Source: Undaria pinnatifida (Eukaryota; Sar; Phaeophyceae; Laminariales; Alariaceae). Taken from it: a DNA stretch of 64,000 bases. How positions within the stretch are numbered: the stretch's first letter is position 1; every line of letters begins with the position of its first letter. The stretch is from the NCBI GenBank assembly GCA_012845835.1, contig JABAKD010000041.1, positions 62,001 to 126,000 of the forward strand. Reading direction: 5' to 3'. The position numbers and the translations under genes were made by a program. Shown piece by piece: positions 43,579 through 52,059 of the stretch. Below the pieces are notes generated by a model, which did no database searches, had not been told where the DNA came from, and saw only the letters and a list, made by a program, of their open reading frames with translations.

Positions 43579-44916
43579 CAAATCCGCGAACATTTCTCGA
43601 CACGATTTCGCGAATCGATCGATAATCTCGCTTAACTCGGCCCGCGTCGCCAAATAGGATGGCGCTAAAATCGCCGCATCACCCGCTTCATGGTTGACAA
43701 AGCCATTGACGGGATAACAAATTACCCCATTGGCCATCGTCTGAAACTTTAAACGTGCCGGGATCTGCATCTCGATCACAAAGGGGGTTTTGTTTTCCTC
43801 GTCAGCCACAAACTCGACACCCCAGAAAAAGCCACGTCCGCGGATATTGCCTATATTTGGGTGGTCAGCAAGTGCTTCATTTAGCTGCTTCCCAAACCAA
43901 ACACCATCCGCTCTCACTTTCACATCCAGCTGTTGCTGCTCCATGATAGTTTGCACAGCCAATGCTCCGGCGCAAGCAGCGGTATGGCCAGTAAAGGTAT
44001 GACCGGTGATGATTCGCCCATGGTTTGCTTCAATAACGTTACCAATGTGTTCGGTAAAGATTGAGGCTCCGATCGGAATGTAGCCGCCGCCCAACCCTTT
44101 GGCCACAGCTAACAGATCAGGCTCAACATTGTCATGCTCCAGTGCGCGCCAGGGACCTGTTCGACCGCAACCACTCATGACCTCGTCGGCGATGAGCAAG
44201 ACGCCGTATTTGTCGCATATTTCACGAACACGTTGAGCATATCCGTCGGGGTTCAGCATGACACCCATAGCCGCGCCTACAACTGGCTCGAAGATAAAGG
44301 CCGCAACTCGCTCGGGGCCAAGCTCTTCGATTTTAGCTTGCAACTTGTCGGCGTAATGGTGGCCCACTTGATCCGGGTCGAGACCGGCCGGTAAGCGGTA
44401 CATATTTGGTGTTGGAATCTGGTACGTCTTGATTAAGCCACCTTCAAATGGAAACTTGCGCTGTCCAAACCCAGTCACAGATAAGGCGCCAAAAGTGCTG
44501 CCATGATAGGAGCGGTCACGACTGATTAACAGCTTACGCTCAGGCTCGCCATTGGCATGGTGATATTGCATAGCGATGGATAAACAACCTTCAACCGCCT
44601 CAGAGCCACTGCTCGCCAATACCATCTGGCTCAAATTCCCACCAGCTCGACGGGCCACAATCTCGTTCAATCCCAATAATGGCTCACTATCAAAATGGTT
44701 GCGGTAACCATGTGCGATTCGGTCTAATTGATCCTTAATTGCCTGCGTCACAACTGGGTGACGATGGCCAAGGCAGAAAATGGCCGCCCCTCCTGAGCCA
44801 TCCAGATAGCGTTTTCCATTCTGATCGTAAAGGTTTACACCATCCCCATAATCGATCATGGGCAAGTCACGGGTGGCAAAGGTAACGGTTTCAACTTTAG
44901 GTGAGCGAGCAGACAT
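43567..44916 (-). CDS. Class III (omega-type) aminotransferase
   Basis: 449 residues. PLP fold type I markers: GSEAVEGCLSIAMQY, RSYHGSTFGALSVTGF, LLIADEVMSGCGRTG (Asp244, Glu245) and LLAVAKGLGGGYIPIG with Lys273 as the Schiff base. The group covers GABA/omega-amino acid:pyruvate and adenosylmethionine-8-amino-7-oxononanoate types; the substrate is not certain. GGAGG precedes the ATG at 44916. It stands alone between convergent structures and the 437-bp gap. Confidence 0.88.
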   Translation of the reverse strand: MSARSPKVETVTFATRDLPMIDYGDGVNLYDQNGKRYLDGSGGAAIFCLGHRHPVVTQAIKDQLDRIAHGYRNHFDSEPLLGLNEIVARRAGGNLSQMVLASSGSEAVEGCLSIAMQYHHANGEPERKLLISRDRSYHGSTFGALSVTGFGQRKFPFEGGLIKTYQIPTPNMYRLPAGLDPDQVGHHYADKLQAKIEELGPERVAAFIFEPVVGAAMGVMLNPDGYAQRVREICDKYGVLLIADEVMSGCGRTGPWRALEHDNVEPDLLAVAKGLGGGYIPIGASIFTEHIGNVIEANHGRIITGHTFTGHTAACAGALAVQTIMEQQQLDVKVRADGVWFGKQLNEALADHPNIGNIRGRGFFWGVEFVADEENKTPFVIEMQIPARLKFQTMANGVICYPVNGFVNHEAGDAAILAPSYLATRAELSEIIDRFAKSCREMFADLPVL

Positions 44917-45353
44917 AATTTAGCCTCCAAATCCTCTGAGCAAAATGTTCTTCTCTTCAATTTGCTGCCAGCAGCTACGATTTATTTCCATACTGCTCAC
45001 AAAGCAACCGATTGAGACAAGCCACGATGCAGTGTATAGTCGAAATGGTACTGTGCCACCTAATTGTTGCCAACAAGTTGATAGAGTCGTTCTGAATCTG
45101 AGCAGCAACCGGACTCTTGTTGACAAATGTTTCTAACCGGCCAGTTAATCCAAACCCCACTTGCTAACGAAGATATGATCCCCATGGTAAACTGGTTTAA
45201 TAGTGATGGCTAAGAGGCTGATATCCCTACCTTACGCCAACAGCTACCCACCTTAGTGAAACTTAAAACATGGTTACGGTCGCAGAACTGACAATAAAAT
45301 AAAAGACATCAGTATTACAGCGATAAACCCACAAACCCAGATAAGGAAATATA
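44917..45353. other. Gene-free stretch, 437 bp
   Basis: Upstream of two divergent genes. Small open frames here lack ribosome sites and family matches. I see a near miss of the iterated palindrome (about 45136) and a weak CTGACA-17-AGTATT promoter-like pair before the PIG-L gene, but nothing firm. Confidence 0.4.
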
Positions 45354-46145
45354 ATGCAGAAATTGATGGCTATCTTTGCCCATCCAGATGATGAAGGCGT
45401 TATTTCAGGTAGTATGGCCCGCTATATAGAGGCTGGTGCCGAAGTAACATTAGTATGTGGCACAAGAGGCGAAGTCGGCGAGATAAGCGACCCCTCGCTG
45501 GCTACACCGGAAACACTCGGCGCAGTCCGCCAACAAGAGCTAGAAGAAGCTTGCGCGGCACTGGGAATCCAGAATCTGGAATTCCTCGACTATCGCGATT
45601 CAGGTATGGTCGACACACCGGAAAATGAAGATCCCCGGGCCCTGGTCCAGGCTGATCCCACTGAGTTCAAAGCAAAAATCAAAGCCCTATTCACAAAATA
45701 TGAGCCCGATATCGTGATCACTTTTGAACCGTTTGGTTGGTATGGTCATCCAGACCATATTGCCGTCGGCAAATGGGTCAGCGAGCTATTCCCACCCAGT
45801 GGAGACGGTTTTCAACCTGGCCGACTTTACCATGCTGTTATCCCGTTTAGTCGGTTTAGAGGCCTGATTCAGGCAGCCATTGAGGCGGGTTATATAGAAG
45901 AAAGTGGTTTTGGTGATGGCCCACCACTTCCGGAACAACTTGTCGCTGAAGCCTCCATCACCCACGTAGTGGATACCACCGCTCAATACGATAAGAAAAG
46001 CCTCGCCAGGCAAGCACACCGCACCCAGTTTGGACCGGACCATATGTTCCACAAAATCCCCAAAGAGTTCATGATGGGTGCCAATAGCAACGAGCATTTC
46101 ACCCAGGTTTACCCGTCGCCCAGGAAAAATGATCTCTTCGGGTAA
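45354..46145 (+). CDS. PIG-L family deacetylase
   Basis: 263 residues, ATG at 45354 with AAGGAA upstream. Zinc motif AHPDDE at residues 9-14 and a second histidine/aspartate site in FEPFGWYGHPDH. It resembles the MshB/BshB-type N-acetyl-GlcNAc-derivative deacetylases in size and motif order (CGTRGEVGEISDP near 40 is typical of the mycothiol-like branch). With two DinB proteins in the window it may belong to a low-molecular-weight thiol system, a weak inference. Single gene facing the gamma-glutamyltransferase. Confidence 0.85.
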   Translation: MQKLMAIFAHPDDEGVISGSMARYIEAGAEVTLVCGTRGEVGEISDPSLATPETLGAVRQQELEEACAALGIQNLEFLDYRDSGMVDTPENEDPRALVQADPTEFKAKIKALFTKYEPDIVITFEPFGWYGHPDHIAVGKWVSELFPPSGDGFQPGRLYHAVIPFSRFRGLIQAAIEAGYIEESGFGDGPPLPEQLVAEASITHVVDTTAQYDKKSLARQAHRTQFGPDHMFHKIPKEFMMGANSNEHFTQVYPSPRKNDLFG

Positions 46146-46155
46146 GAGTTCTTTT

Positions 46156-46265
46156 GCCGCTGATTAACGCGGATTTTTTACTGAAGTGGAATCCACAACT
46201 ATGAGAAATCCGCGCTAATCGGCGTCAATCAAACTTGCCCTGAGCGAAGTCGAATGGGCGGCAAG
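46156..46265. repeat. Composite intergenic repeat, copy 1
   Basis: First part: GCTGATTAACGCGGATTT (46159-46176) and its near-complement at 46206-46223, an 18-pair hairpin with two differences. Second part: CTTGCCCTGAGCGAAGTCGA at 46234-46253, running to 46265 and repeated at 49026-49055 and inverted at 48864-48893; its ends CTTGCC/GGCAAG can themselves pair. It fills the gap between the convergent PIG-L and gamma-glutamyltransferase genes. Confidence 0.75.
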
Positions 46266-46269
46266 GCTT

Positions 46270-47967
46270 CTAATTTCCCACAGTAGGCCGGAAGCGGGCA
46301 CCCGGTCGCGAAAGGCCACCACTTAAGGCCATCGGAGAACCGTCAGCTCGCCAACAGGCTGCACCGGTCAAGGTGCCGTCAGGGTTGTAAAGGACTCCGT
46401 TCATGCCTCCGGCCACGGCAGCCACTTCCATGAGTGTATGGCCCCGCTCAACGAGCCCCGGACGGATGGAAGCCGCAATACCCTTCTCTACTTCCAGCTC
46501 CTGACCTTGTGTCCAAACCCGGGGCGCTTCAACCGCTTCCTGCAGACTCATCCCATGATCAATGACATTGACAATCGCCTGTAGTACAGCCGGGAAAATT
46601 CGCACGCCACCAGGTGTCCCCAGCGCCATAAAAGGATGGCCATCCTTTTGGACTATCGTCGGTGACATACTGCTTACCATCCGTTTGCTTGAGCCGACAG
46701 AGTTGGCCTGACCTGGATGGGGGTCAAACAGAGCCATGGTGTTATTCAAGATGATTCCGGTGCCAGGCACAGTTACCTTGGAGCCAAAGATATGATTAAT
46801 GGTTTGGGTCAGGCAAGCGATATTGCCATCGGCGTCGGCAGCCGTAACATGAGTGGTATTGGCAGATTCGGCCGAGGGTGGAATGCCCGGCGAGGGAATC
46901 GCAGCCACATTCATATCAATACCCATCCGCCGCGAAGCCGCATAGTCGGCTGAAATCAACCATTCCACCGGCACTGTAGCCTTGTCCGGGTCACCAACAT
47001 GGGCGGCCCGATCGGTAAAAGCGATCTTGAGGCATTCAGCCAGTAAATGAATCATCTCCGGAGTGCCATACCCAAGCGACGCGACATCATACCCTTCCAG
47101 TAACTGCAAAATCTGCAGGATATGGATCCCTCCGGAACAAGGTGGTGAAGGCACGACGATTTCATAGCCTCGGTAATTGCCGCGCACTACCGGCCGGTCA
47201 ATCGTGCGGTAACTACGCAGATCGTCCATCGTCATAAGGCCGCCATTCTTTTGAATATCGTCGATGATCAACTGGCCCAACGCCCCATCATATAAAATCC
47301 CTGGCCCTTCCTGAGCAATTGCCCTTAGCGACTCAGCCAGCTCCGGTTGCCGGATCAAATCACCTGCTTTAACCGGCACGCCTCCGGGCATAAAGGTACG
47401 GGCCGTCTCCGGAAATTGGCTTAATTCTTCGACTGAAATCGCGGTGCAATCATTTAAATAGTTAGTAGCGCGAAAACCCCTTTCGGCAAAGCGTATAGCA
47501 GGTTGCATCACATCAGCCAGGCTAAATTTGCCATATTTCTCGACAATCTCGGCCCACGCCTTTAAATTGCCTGGTACCCCAACTGCCTGGTAGCCTAACT
47601 TGCTCTTGTGCCCTTCTGTTTGCATGTAATCCGGCCAGGTATCAGCGACCGGTTTATAGAGTTCAGGATGAGCAGCAGCTGGCGCGGTAGCGTAATTGTC
47701 GATGATGATATTGCGTCCATCGGCCAGACGGATATTCATCCAGCCGGCCCCAAAGATTCCTACCATCATTGGCTCGACCACATTAAGGGCAAACAAGGTT
47801 GCCGCGGCAGCATCTATCGCATTACCGCCCGCCGCCAACATCTCGGCTCCGGCCGCTGAGCCCAATGGATGATTGGCCGTCACCACACCCCGTGAGCCAA
47901 CAGCGGCTTGTTTTTCACTCTGGAATTGGGTGCCAGCACGGCTGCGCCAATCTAGTTGGTTTTTCAT
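46270..47967 (-). CDS. Gamma-glutamyltransferase family protein
   Basis: 565 residues. The precursor has the usual large-subunit start GVVTANHPLGSAAGAEML and EPMMVGIFGAGWMNI, and the self-cleavage/catalytic site NTTHVTAADADGN with Thr371 as the likely nucleophile of the small subunit. The late ALGTPGGVRIFPAVLQ motif is also present. It hydrolyses or transfers the gamma-glutamyl group of glutathione-like compounds, or acts as an acylase. No signal peptide is visible, unlike the periplasmic enterobacterial enzyme. It follows the alpha/beta hydrolase by 2 nt. Confidence 0.88.
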   Translation of the reverse strand: MKNQLDWRSRAGTQFQSEKQAAVGSRGVVTANHPLGSAAGAEMLAAGGNAIDAAAATLFALNVVEPMMVGIFGAGWMNIRLADGRNIIIDNYATAPAAAHPELYKPVADTWPDYMQTEGHKSKLGYQAVGVPGNLKAWAEIVEKYGKFSLADVMQPAIRFAERGFRATNYLNDCTAISVEELSQFPETARTFMPGGVPVKAGDLIRQPELAESLRAIAQEGPGILYDGALGQLIIDDIQKNGGLMTMDDLRSYRTIDRPVVRGNYRGYEIVVPSPPCSGGIHILQILQLLEGYDVASLGYGTPEMIHLLAECLKIAFTDRAAHVGDPDKATVPVEWLISADYAASRRMGIDMNVAAIPSPGIPPSAESANTTHVTAADADGNIACLTQTINHIFGSKVTVPGTGIILNNTMALFDPHPGQANSVGSSKRMVSSMSPTIVQKDGHPFMALGTPGGVRIFPAVLQAIVNVIDHGMSLQEAVEAPRVWTQGQELEVEKGIAASIRPGLVERGHTLMEVAAVAGGMNGVLYNPDGTLTGAACWRADGSPMALSGGLSRPGARFRPTVGN

Positions 47968-47969
47968 GA

Positions 47970-48836
47970 TTACCTCTGGATGAATTCGGTCATGACTTGG
48001 AGGAACTTTTCCTGCTCTTCGATGTAAAGTTGGTGAGCGCTATTCTCAAAAACGACGAGTTCGGCGTTGGGAATTCCTTCTAACATCACTTCGGCTTGCT
48101 TCACCGTCGTGCGCCAATCAAAATGGCCAGCCAAAATCAGGGTAGGCACCTGGATCTCTTTAAGACGTGGCCGCAAATCAAATTTAGGAGCTTCATGCTT
48201 ATTCCACCAATGGAGAACCTCGAGCGAAAAGATCATGCGCTCAACGATATCGTGGCCAACCTGCGGATCGTAATCATTGAACCAGATGGCGAAATATTTA
48301 TGGAACCTGGCTTTGGCTTCGACATCATTTTGCGGTGGGTTTTCGCGACGATGCTGAATAATGTCAGCAAGCTCGGGCTTACGGATTTTTAGGGCATCCA
48401 GATTGGCTTCGCTATCAGCTTCGTGCTCTGGTCCGGTATAGGCACTGGTAGCAACAAGGATGACATGGGAGACAGAGTCGGGGTATTCTAGAGCATAAAG
48501 CTGGGCCAGGAAGCCTCCATGTGAATGGCCGAAGACAGCAATTTTGCCCAGCCCAAGATATTGGCGTAATGCTTCCAGGTCACCAATGGTGTTTTCGCGA
48601 GTGTAGCTGTCGTGGGGCATGCGTTGGGACCGGCCGGTCCCGCGATAATCCACGTAGATTAGCTGCATAACTTCGCCGAGGGGATCCATCCAGGGACGAA
48701 AGTAGCTATGGTCAATCACCGGCCCACCATGGAGCACAAAGCAGACCGGTCGCTCCACCATCTCACCACCGGCCGGAGCCAACTGCGACCCGACCACATC
48801 AAAATAGAGTTCGGTACCATTTACCTTTGCACGCAT
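47970..48836 (-). CDS. Alpha/beta hydrolase (proline iminopeptidase-like)
   Basis: 288 residues. Oxyanion segment LHGGP (35-39), nucleophile elbow GHSHGG with Ser105, acid in AGHFDWRTT and base in ENSAHQLYIEE. The HGGP and VDYRGTGRS motifs point to the proline iminopeptidase/epoxide-hydrolase-like group. It is the first gene of a pair with gamma-glutamyltransferase, so both may break down peptides or gamma-glutamyl conjugates. Cytoplasmic; no signal peptide. Confidence 0.85.
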   Translation of the reverse strand: MRAKVNGTELYFDVVGSQLAPAGGEMVERPVCFVLHGGPVIDHSYFRPWMDPLGEVMQLIYVDYRGTGRSQRMPHDSYTRENTIGDLEALRQYLGLGKIAVFGHSHGGFLAQLYALEYPDSVSHVILVATSAYTGPEHEADSEANLDALKIRKPELADIIQHRRENPPQNDVEAKARFHKYFAIWFNDYDPQVGHDIVERMIFSLEVLHWWNKHEAPKFDLRPRLKEIQVPTLILAGHFDWRTTVKQAEVMLEGIPNAELVVFENSAHQLYIEEQEKFLQVMTEFIQR

Positions 48837-48863
48837 AATTTACACCTGTAGAAAAGTTTTGGC

Positions 48864-49055
48864 CGCCCATTCGACTTTGCTCAGGGCAGGCCAAGTTAAT
48901 GCGGATTAACACTGATTTTTCTCTTAGCAATCCGCGGAAATCAGTGTTAATCCGCGGCGAAAAGATCCGAAGAGATTTTGTGATCTACCTAAAGCGACAT
49001 ATAAATCCAAAATCTGCGTAATCTAGCCTGCCCTGAGCGAAGTCGAATGGGCGGC
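48864..49055. repeat. Composite intergenic repeat, copy 2 (inverted flanks)
   Basis: Two 30-bp arms, 48864-48893 and 49026-49055, are inverted copies differing at one base; both contain the CCCTGAG-GAAGTCGAATGGG core. Between them GCGGATTAACACTGATTT (48901-48918) pairs perfectly with 48938-48955. Both parts recur at 46156-46265. The whole 230-bp gap between the hydrolase and LLM genes is made of this element. Confidence 0.8.
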
Positions 49056-49066
49056 AAAAGTTCCGA

Positions 49067-49942
49067 TTATTTGCCTGATTCGAGTTCAAACAACTTGCTC
49101 ACTTCCTCGATACGGTTGAGATGTTCAGCCGCTGTCGTGAAGCCGCAGCGCAACGTGTTGACACCAGCCTGTTGGGCGCCCAACTTCTGCCAGGCTGCGG
49201 CTTCGGCCACCATCTCCTTGTCATCCATCTTCGCATGTAGCCAGGCATCAATGCCAAAGGTAGCCGGGTCGCGACCTTCAGCCTCAATGAACCCTTTTAG
49301 CACATCAAGGCGCGGTGCCACATCAGCAGCTTTACCGCCGCCAGGAAACCAGCCGTCAGCCATACGGGCCATGCGCTTGAGAACCACGTCCGCATAGCCA
49401 CCCATCCAAATCGGAATGGGTCGCTGGCTGGGCATAGGTAGCAAGCCAGCATCCTGGATAGATTCGCCATCACCTTCCATAGTCACTAATGGCTCAGTCC
49501 ATAGCGCACGCAGCATGGCGACCTGAGCTTCTATTCGCTTACCCCGTTGCGCAAAATCCTGCCCCAGAGCTGCAAACTCGACCGGATTCCAACCGACACC
49601 AACACCTAACCGCAAGCGTCCATTTGAAAGAAAATCAAATGAAGCAGCCTGCTTGGCGACCAGTGCGGTTTGTCGTTGTGGCAAAATCAAGATGCCAGTC
49701 ACAAACTCGATCGTTTTAGTAAGGGCGGCCCAATGGCTAAAGAGCACAAAGGGCTCGTGAAATGCATCAACATTGGTGTAAGGCCCTTTCCAGCCGCCTG
49801 GCCTATCAGGATTGGCGCCTAACACATGGTCATAGACCAACACATAGCTATAACCGAGGCCCTCGGCAGTTTGGGCGAAGTCGCGAATCGCAACCGGATC
49901 GAGGGGGAATTCATTTTGGGGGAAAACAACACCTAATTTCAT
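49067..49942 (-). CDS. LLM class F420-dependent oxidoreductase
   Basis: 291 residues of the luciferase-like monooxygenase fold, typical of the F420 group (TIGR03619-like): MKLGVVFPQNEF, LGYSYVLVYDHV, FVTGILILPQRQTALVAKQA, LRLGVGVGWNPVEFAALG and PIPIWMGGYAD. Usually a hydride-transfer enzyme using F420; FMN use cannot be excluded. GAGG precedes the ATG at 49942. Monocistronic. Confidence 0.86.
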   Translation of the reverse strand: MKLGVVFPQNEFPLDPVAIRDFAQTAEGLGYSYVLVYDHVLGANPDRPGGWKGPYTNVDAFHEPFVLFSHWAALTKTIEFVTGILILPQRQTALVAKQAASFDFLSNGRLRLGVGVGWNPVEFAALGQDFAQRGKRIEAQVAMLRALWTEPLVTMEGDGESIQDAGLLPMPSQRPIPIWMGGYADVVLKRMARMADGWFPGGGKAADVAPRLDVLKGFIEAEGRDPATFGIDAWLHAKMDDKEMVAEAAAWQKLGAQQAGVNTLRCGFTTAAEHLNRIEEVSKLFELESGK

Positions 49943-50086
49943 TTACATCCTCATTGGCACCCCAGGGCGCCTGCGCAAAAACATAGTTTCTGCATTATCA
50001 CTCATCTTGCTACTCTAACCCACTCAGGTTTTGCCCCTTGCCAGTAGCGGTAGAAACAGTAAAGTAAACAGGAACAAGGAGAACTC

Positions 50087-50818
50087 ATGGATTTATTCGT
50101 TATTCGCCACGCCCAATCAGCCAACAACGCCCTTTGGGCCCAATCCCGATCTGATGCGGGTCGCTTCCCTGACCCGGAGCTTACTGAATTGGGAGAACGT
50201 CAAGCACAACATTTAGCCAATTATTTGTCAACAAAAAATGATGGTAGCAAACAACCTGTTACAGGAAATCGCTATGGTCTGACCCACCTTTACAGCAGCC
50301 TAATGGTCCGGGCAATTGTGACTGGCAGTTACGTTTCCAAGGCATTGGATCTCCCCATTGCAACCTGGGAACTGGTTCATGAATGGGGTGGCATCTTTAG
50401 CGTCGATGCTGAAACAGGTGAGCGGACCGGGATCGAAGGGCCTAATCGCGCCTATTTTGAAAATCGCTTTCCACATTTACAGCTGCCAGACACTTTAGGT
50501 GAGACAGGTTGGTGGAACCGGCCCTATGAGCAGCCGGATGCATCATTGGGCCGAGCAACCAAATTTCTCAATGAACTCATTGACAAGCATGGTGATAGTG
50601 ACGACAAGGTGGCGATCTTTACTCATGCGGGCTTTTCGCACGCATTTATGCGCGCAGTCACTCAGTTTCAGCGCTTAAATGAGCTACCGGCCGGTGCTTT
50701 TCAAATTGGCTTCTTCAAGAACAATACCGGCATTTCTCGCCTGCGCTTCACTGGTGAACATATCCGGGTCCTCGGTTTCAACAATGTCAGCTTCCTGCCC
50801 GATGACCATGTTACCTAA
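50087..50818 (+). CDS. Histidine phosphatase (phosphoglycerate mutase-like)
   Basis: 243 residues. The phosphoryl-accepting site RHAQS lies at residues 7-11 (His8), with ELTELGERQAQHLANYL next and the second histidine in FTHAGFSHAFM. The YSSLMVRAIVTG block supplies the second arginine. The family includes mutases and small-molecule phosphatases; the substrate is unknown. AAGGAG precedes the ATG. Confidence 0.85.
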   Translation: MDLFVIRHAQSANNALWAQSRSDAGRFPDPELTELGERQAQHLANYLSTKNDGSKQPVTGNRYGLTHLYSSLMVRAIVTGSYVSKALDLPIATWELVHEWGGIFSVDAETGERTGIEGPNRAYFENRFPHLQLPDTLGETGWWNRPYEQPDASLGRATKFLNELIDKHGDSDDKVAIFTHAGFSHAFMRAVTQFQRLNELPAGAFQIGFFKNNTGISRLRFTGEHIRVLGFNNVSFLPDDHVT

Positions 50819-50862
50819 TCAATGCCTATTCAACCGGCCCGTTCAGTTGGGTTGAATCTGAA

Positions 50863-51837
50863 TTATGCGGCACCAAAGGTTAGTCCCAGTTGATTTAACC
50901 ATTGACGGTAACTGATGGCGGTGCGATCAGAACGCAAGTGAAGCTCAGCCTGCAGGTCCAGCGGCAATAGTTCGGGTCTTTGTGACTCAACGATTGGTGC
51001 ATCCTGGGCGAAAATCTCATCTTGCCAGGCAATGAGCTCTTCTGCAGGTGTTTCATGGCTGTAATTCATTGCCATCCACATCCAGACTGTGCTGGCCACT
51101 GCGTCATGGGGCGTCACCATCAGCAAGATAGAAAAGCTGGGACCATCTGACTCTTTCAAGAGGTAGGCAGTAAGCGGCCGGTAAGCCCGGTAAGTGTAGG
51201 CAACTGTGTCGCCGACACCCGTGCCATATGGATCCGGTTGATAAACACGAACCCCCTGGGCCAATACGCCTTCGCTGCTGATTTCAGCATGATAGTCGGC
51301 TATTTCCGGGCGACTTCTCACACCCAAAATACCTTCATGTACAAAGGGAAAATGAGCAATATCGAGAAAGTTCTCGACGATTCTTGGCCCGGCTGCTTGC
51401 AAAGGATATGGACCACACAGCAATTTGCGGTACGCCTCATTTTCCCATTCAGGAAATGGCGGAATATCATGTTCGGGCTCACCAAATGTTACCCAGACAA
51501 GATCATATTGAATGCGGGTTCGGTACTTTTTGACTGTGGCTTTTTCGGGTGGTACTTGTTCAGGGTGGGCCGGGATGTGGACACAGCGACCAGCGGTGTT
51601 GTAGGTCCATCCATGATAAGGGCACTCAAGCCGTTGCCCATCATCCACCACTTTGCCAAGAGAGAGCTTCGTACCGCGATGAACACAGAGATCTTGCCAA
51701 ACCATTATCTGTTCGCCGCTACGCCAGATGACGAGATCCTCGCCTAATAAACGTATTGGCAACAATTTGCCAGGTTCTAACTGCGCTACGCTGGCAACCG
51801 GGTGCCAATCATTTATCAGGACTTTGTCATCAATCAC
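50863..51837 (-). CDS. Rieske-type aromatic ring-hydroxylating oxygenase, alpha subunit
   Basis: 324 residues from GTG 51837 with GAGG upstream. The Rieske [2Fe-2S] site is CVH (Cys51, His53) and CPYH (Cys72, His75). The mononuclear iron site is NFLDIAHFPFVHEG (Asp159, His162, His167). It adds oxygen to, or demethylates, an aromatic substrate, with electrons from a reductase not encoded nearby. Size and motif order fit the phthalate/vanillate-type short alpha subunits. It faces the histidine phosphatase gene. Confidence 0.88.
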   Translation of the reverse strand: MIDDKVLINDWHPVASVAQLEPGKLLPIRLLGEDLVIWRSGEQIMVWQDLCVHRGTKLSLGKVVDDGQRLECPYHGWTYNTAGRCVHIPAHPEQVPPEKATVKKYRTRIQYDLVWVTFGEPEHDIPPFPEWENEAYRKLLCGPYPLQAAGPRIVENFLDIAHFPFVHEGILGVRSRPEIADYHAEISSEGVLAQGVRVYQPDPYGTGVGDTVAYTYRAYRPLTAYLLKESDGPSFSILLMVTPHDAVASTVWMWMAMNYSHETPAEELIAWQDEIFAQDAPIVESQRPELLPLDLQAELHLRSDRTAISYRQWLNQLGLTFGAA

Positions 51838-52059
51838 ATTTTTGCCTCAAACATTAAATTTAATTCTGCCATTATACGCGCCCTAAGGAAAAATACTGGT
51901 CGAATGATGCGAGGCCACTCTTAAGCCACGCGGAAGACTTCATCATTAACTGGTTACTTGCCGATTTCAATCTCCGTGGCAAACAGAATTCAGAGAGAAC
52001 GTAAGGAACGCTACAATGGGCGCGTCCTTCTCGGGCAACACAAAACGGGAGTTTAAATC

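Noticed and set aside
44920-45126. Small frames in the 437-bp gap
   Set aside because: No ribosome site, no family match, and frames on both strands overlap each other.
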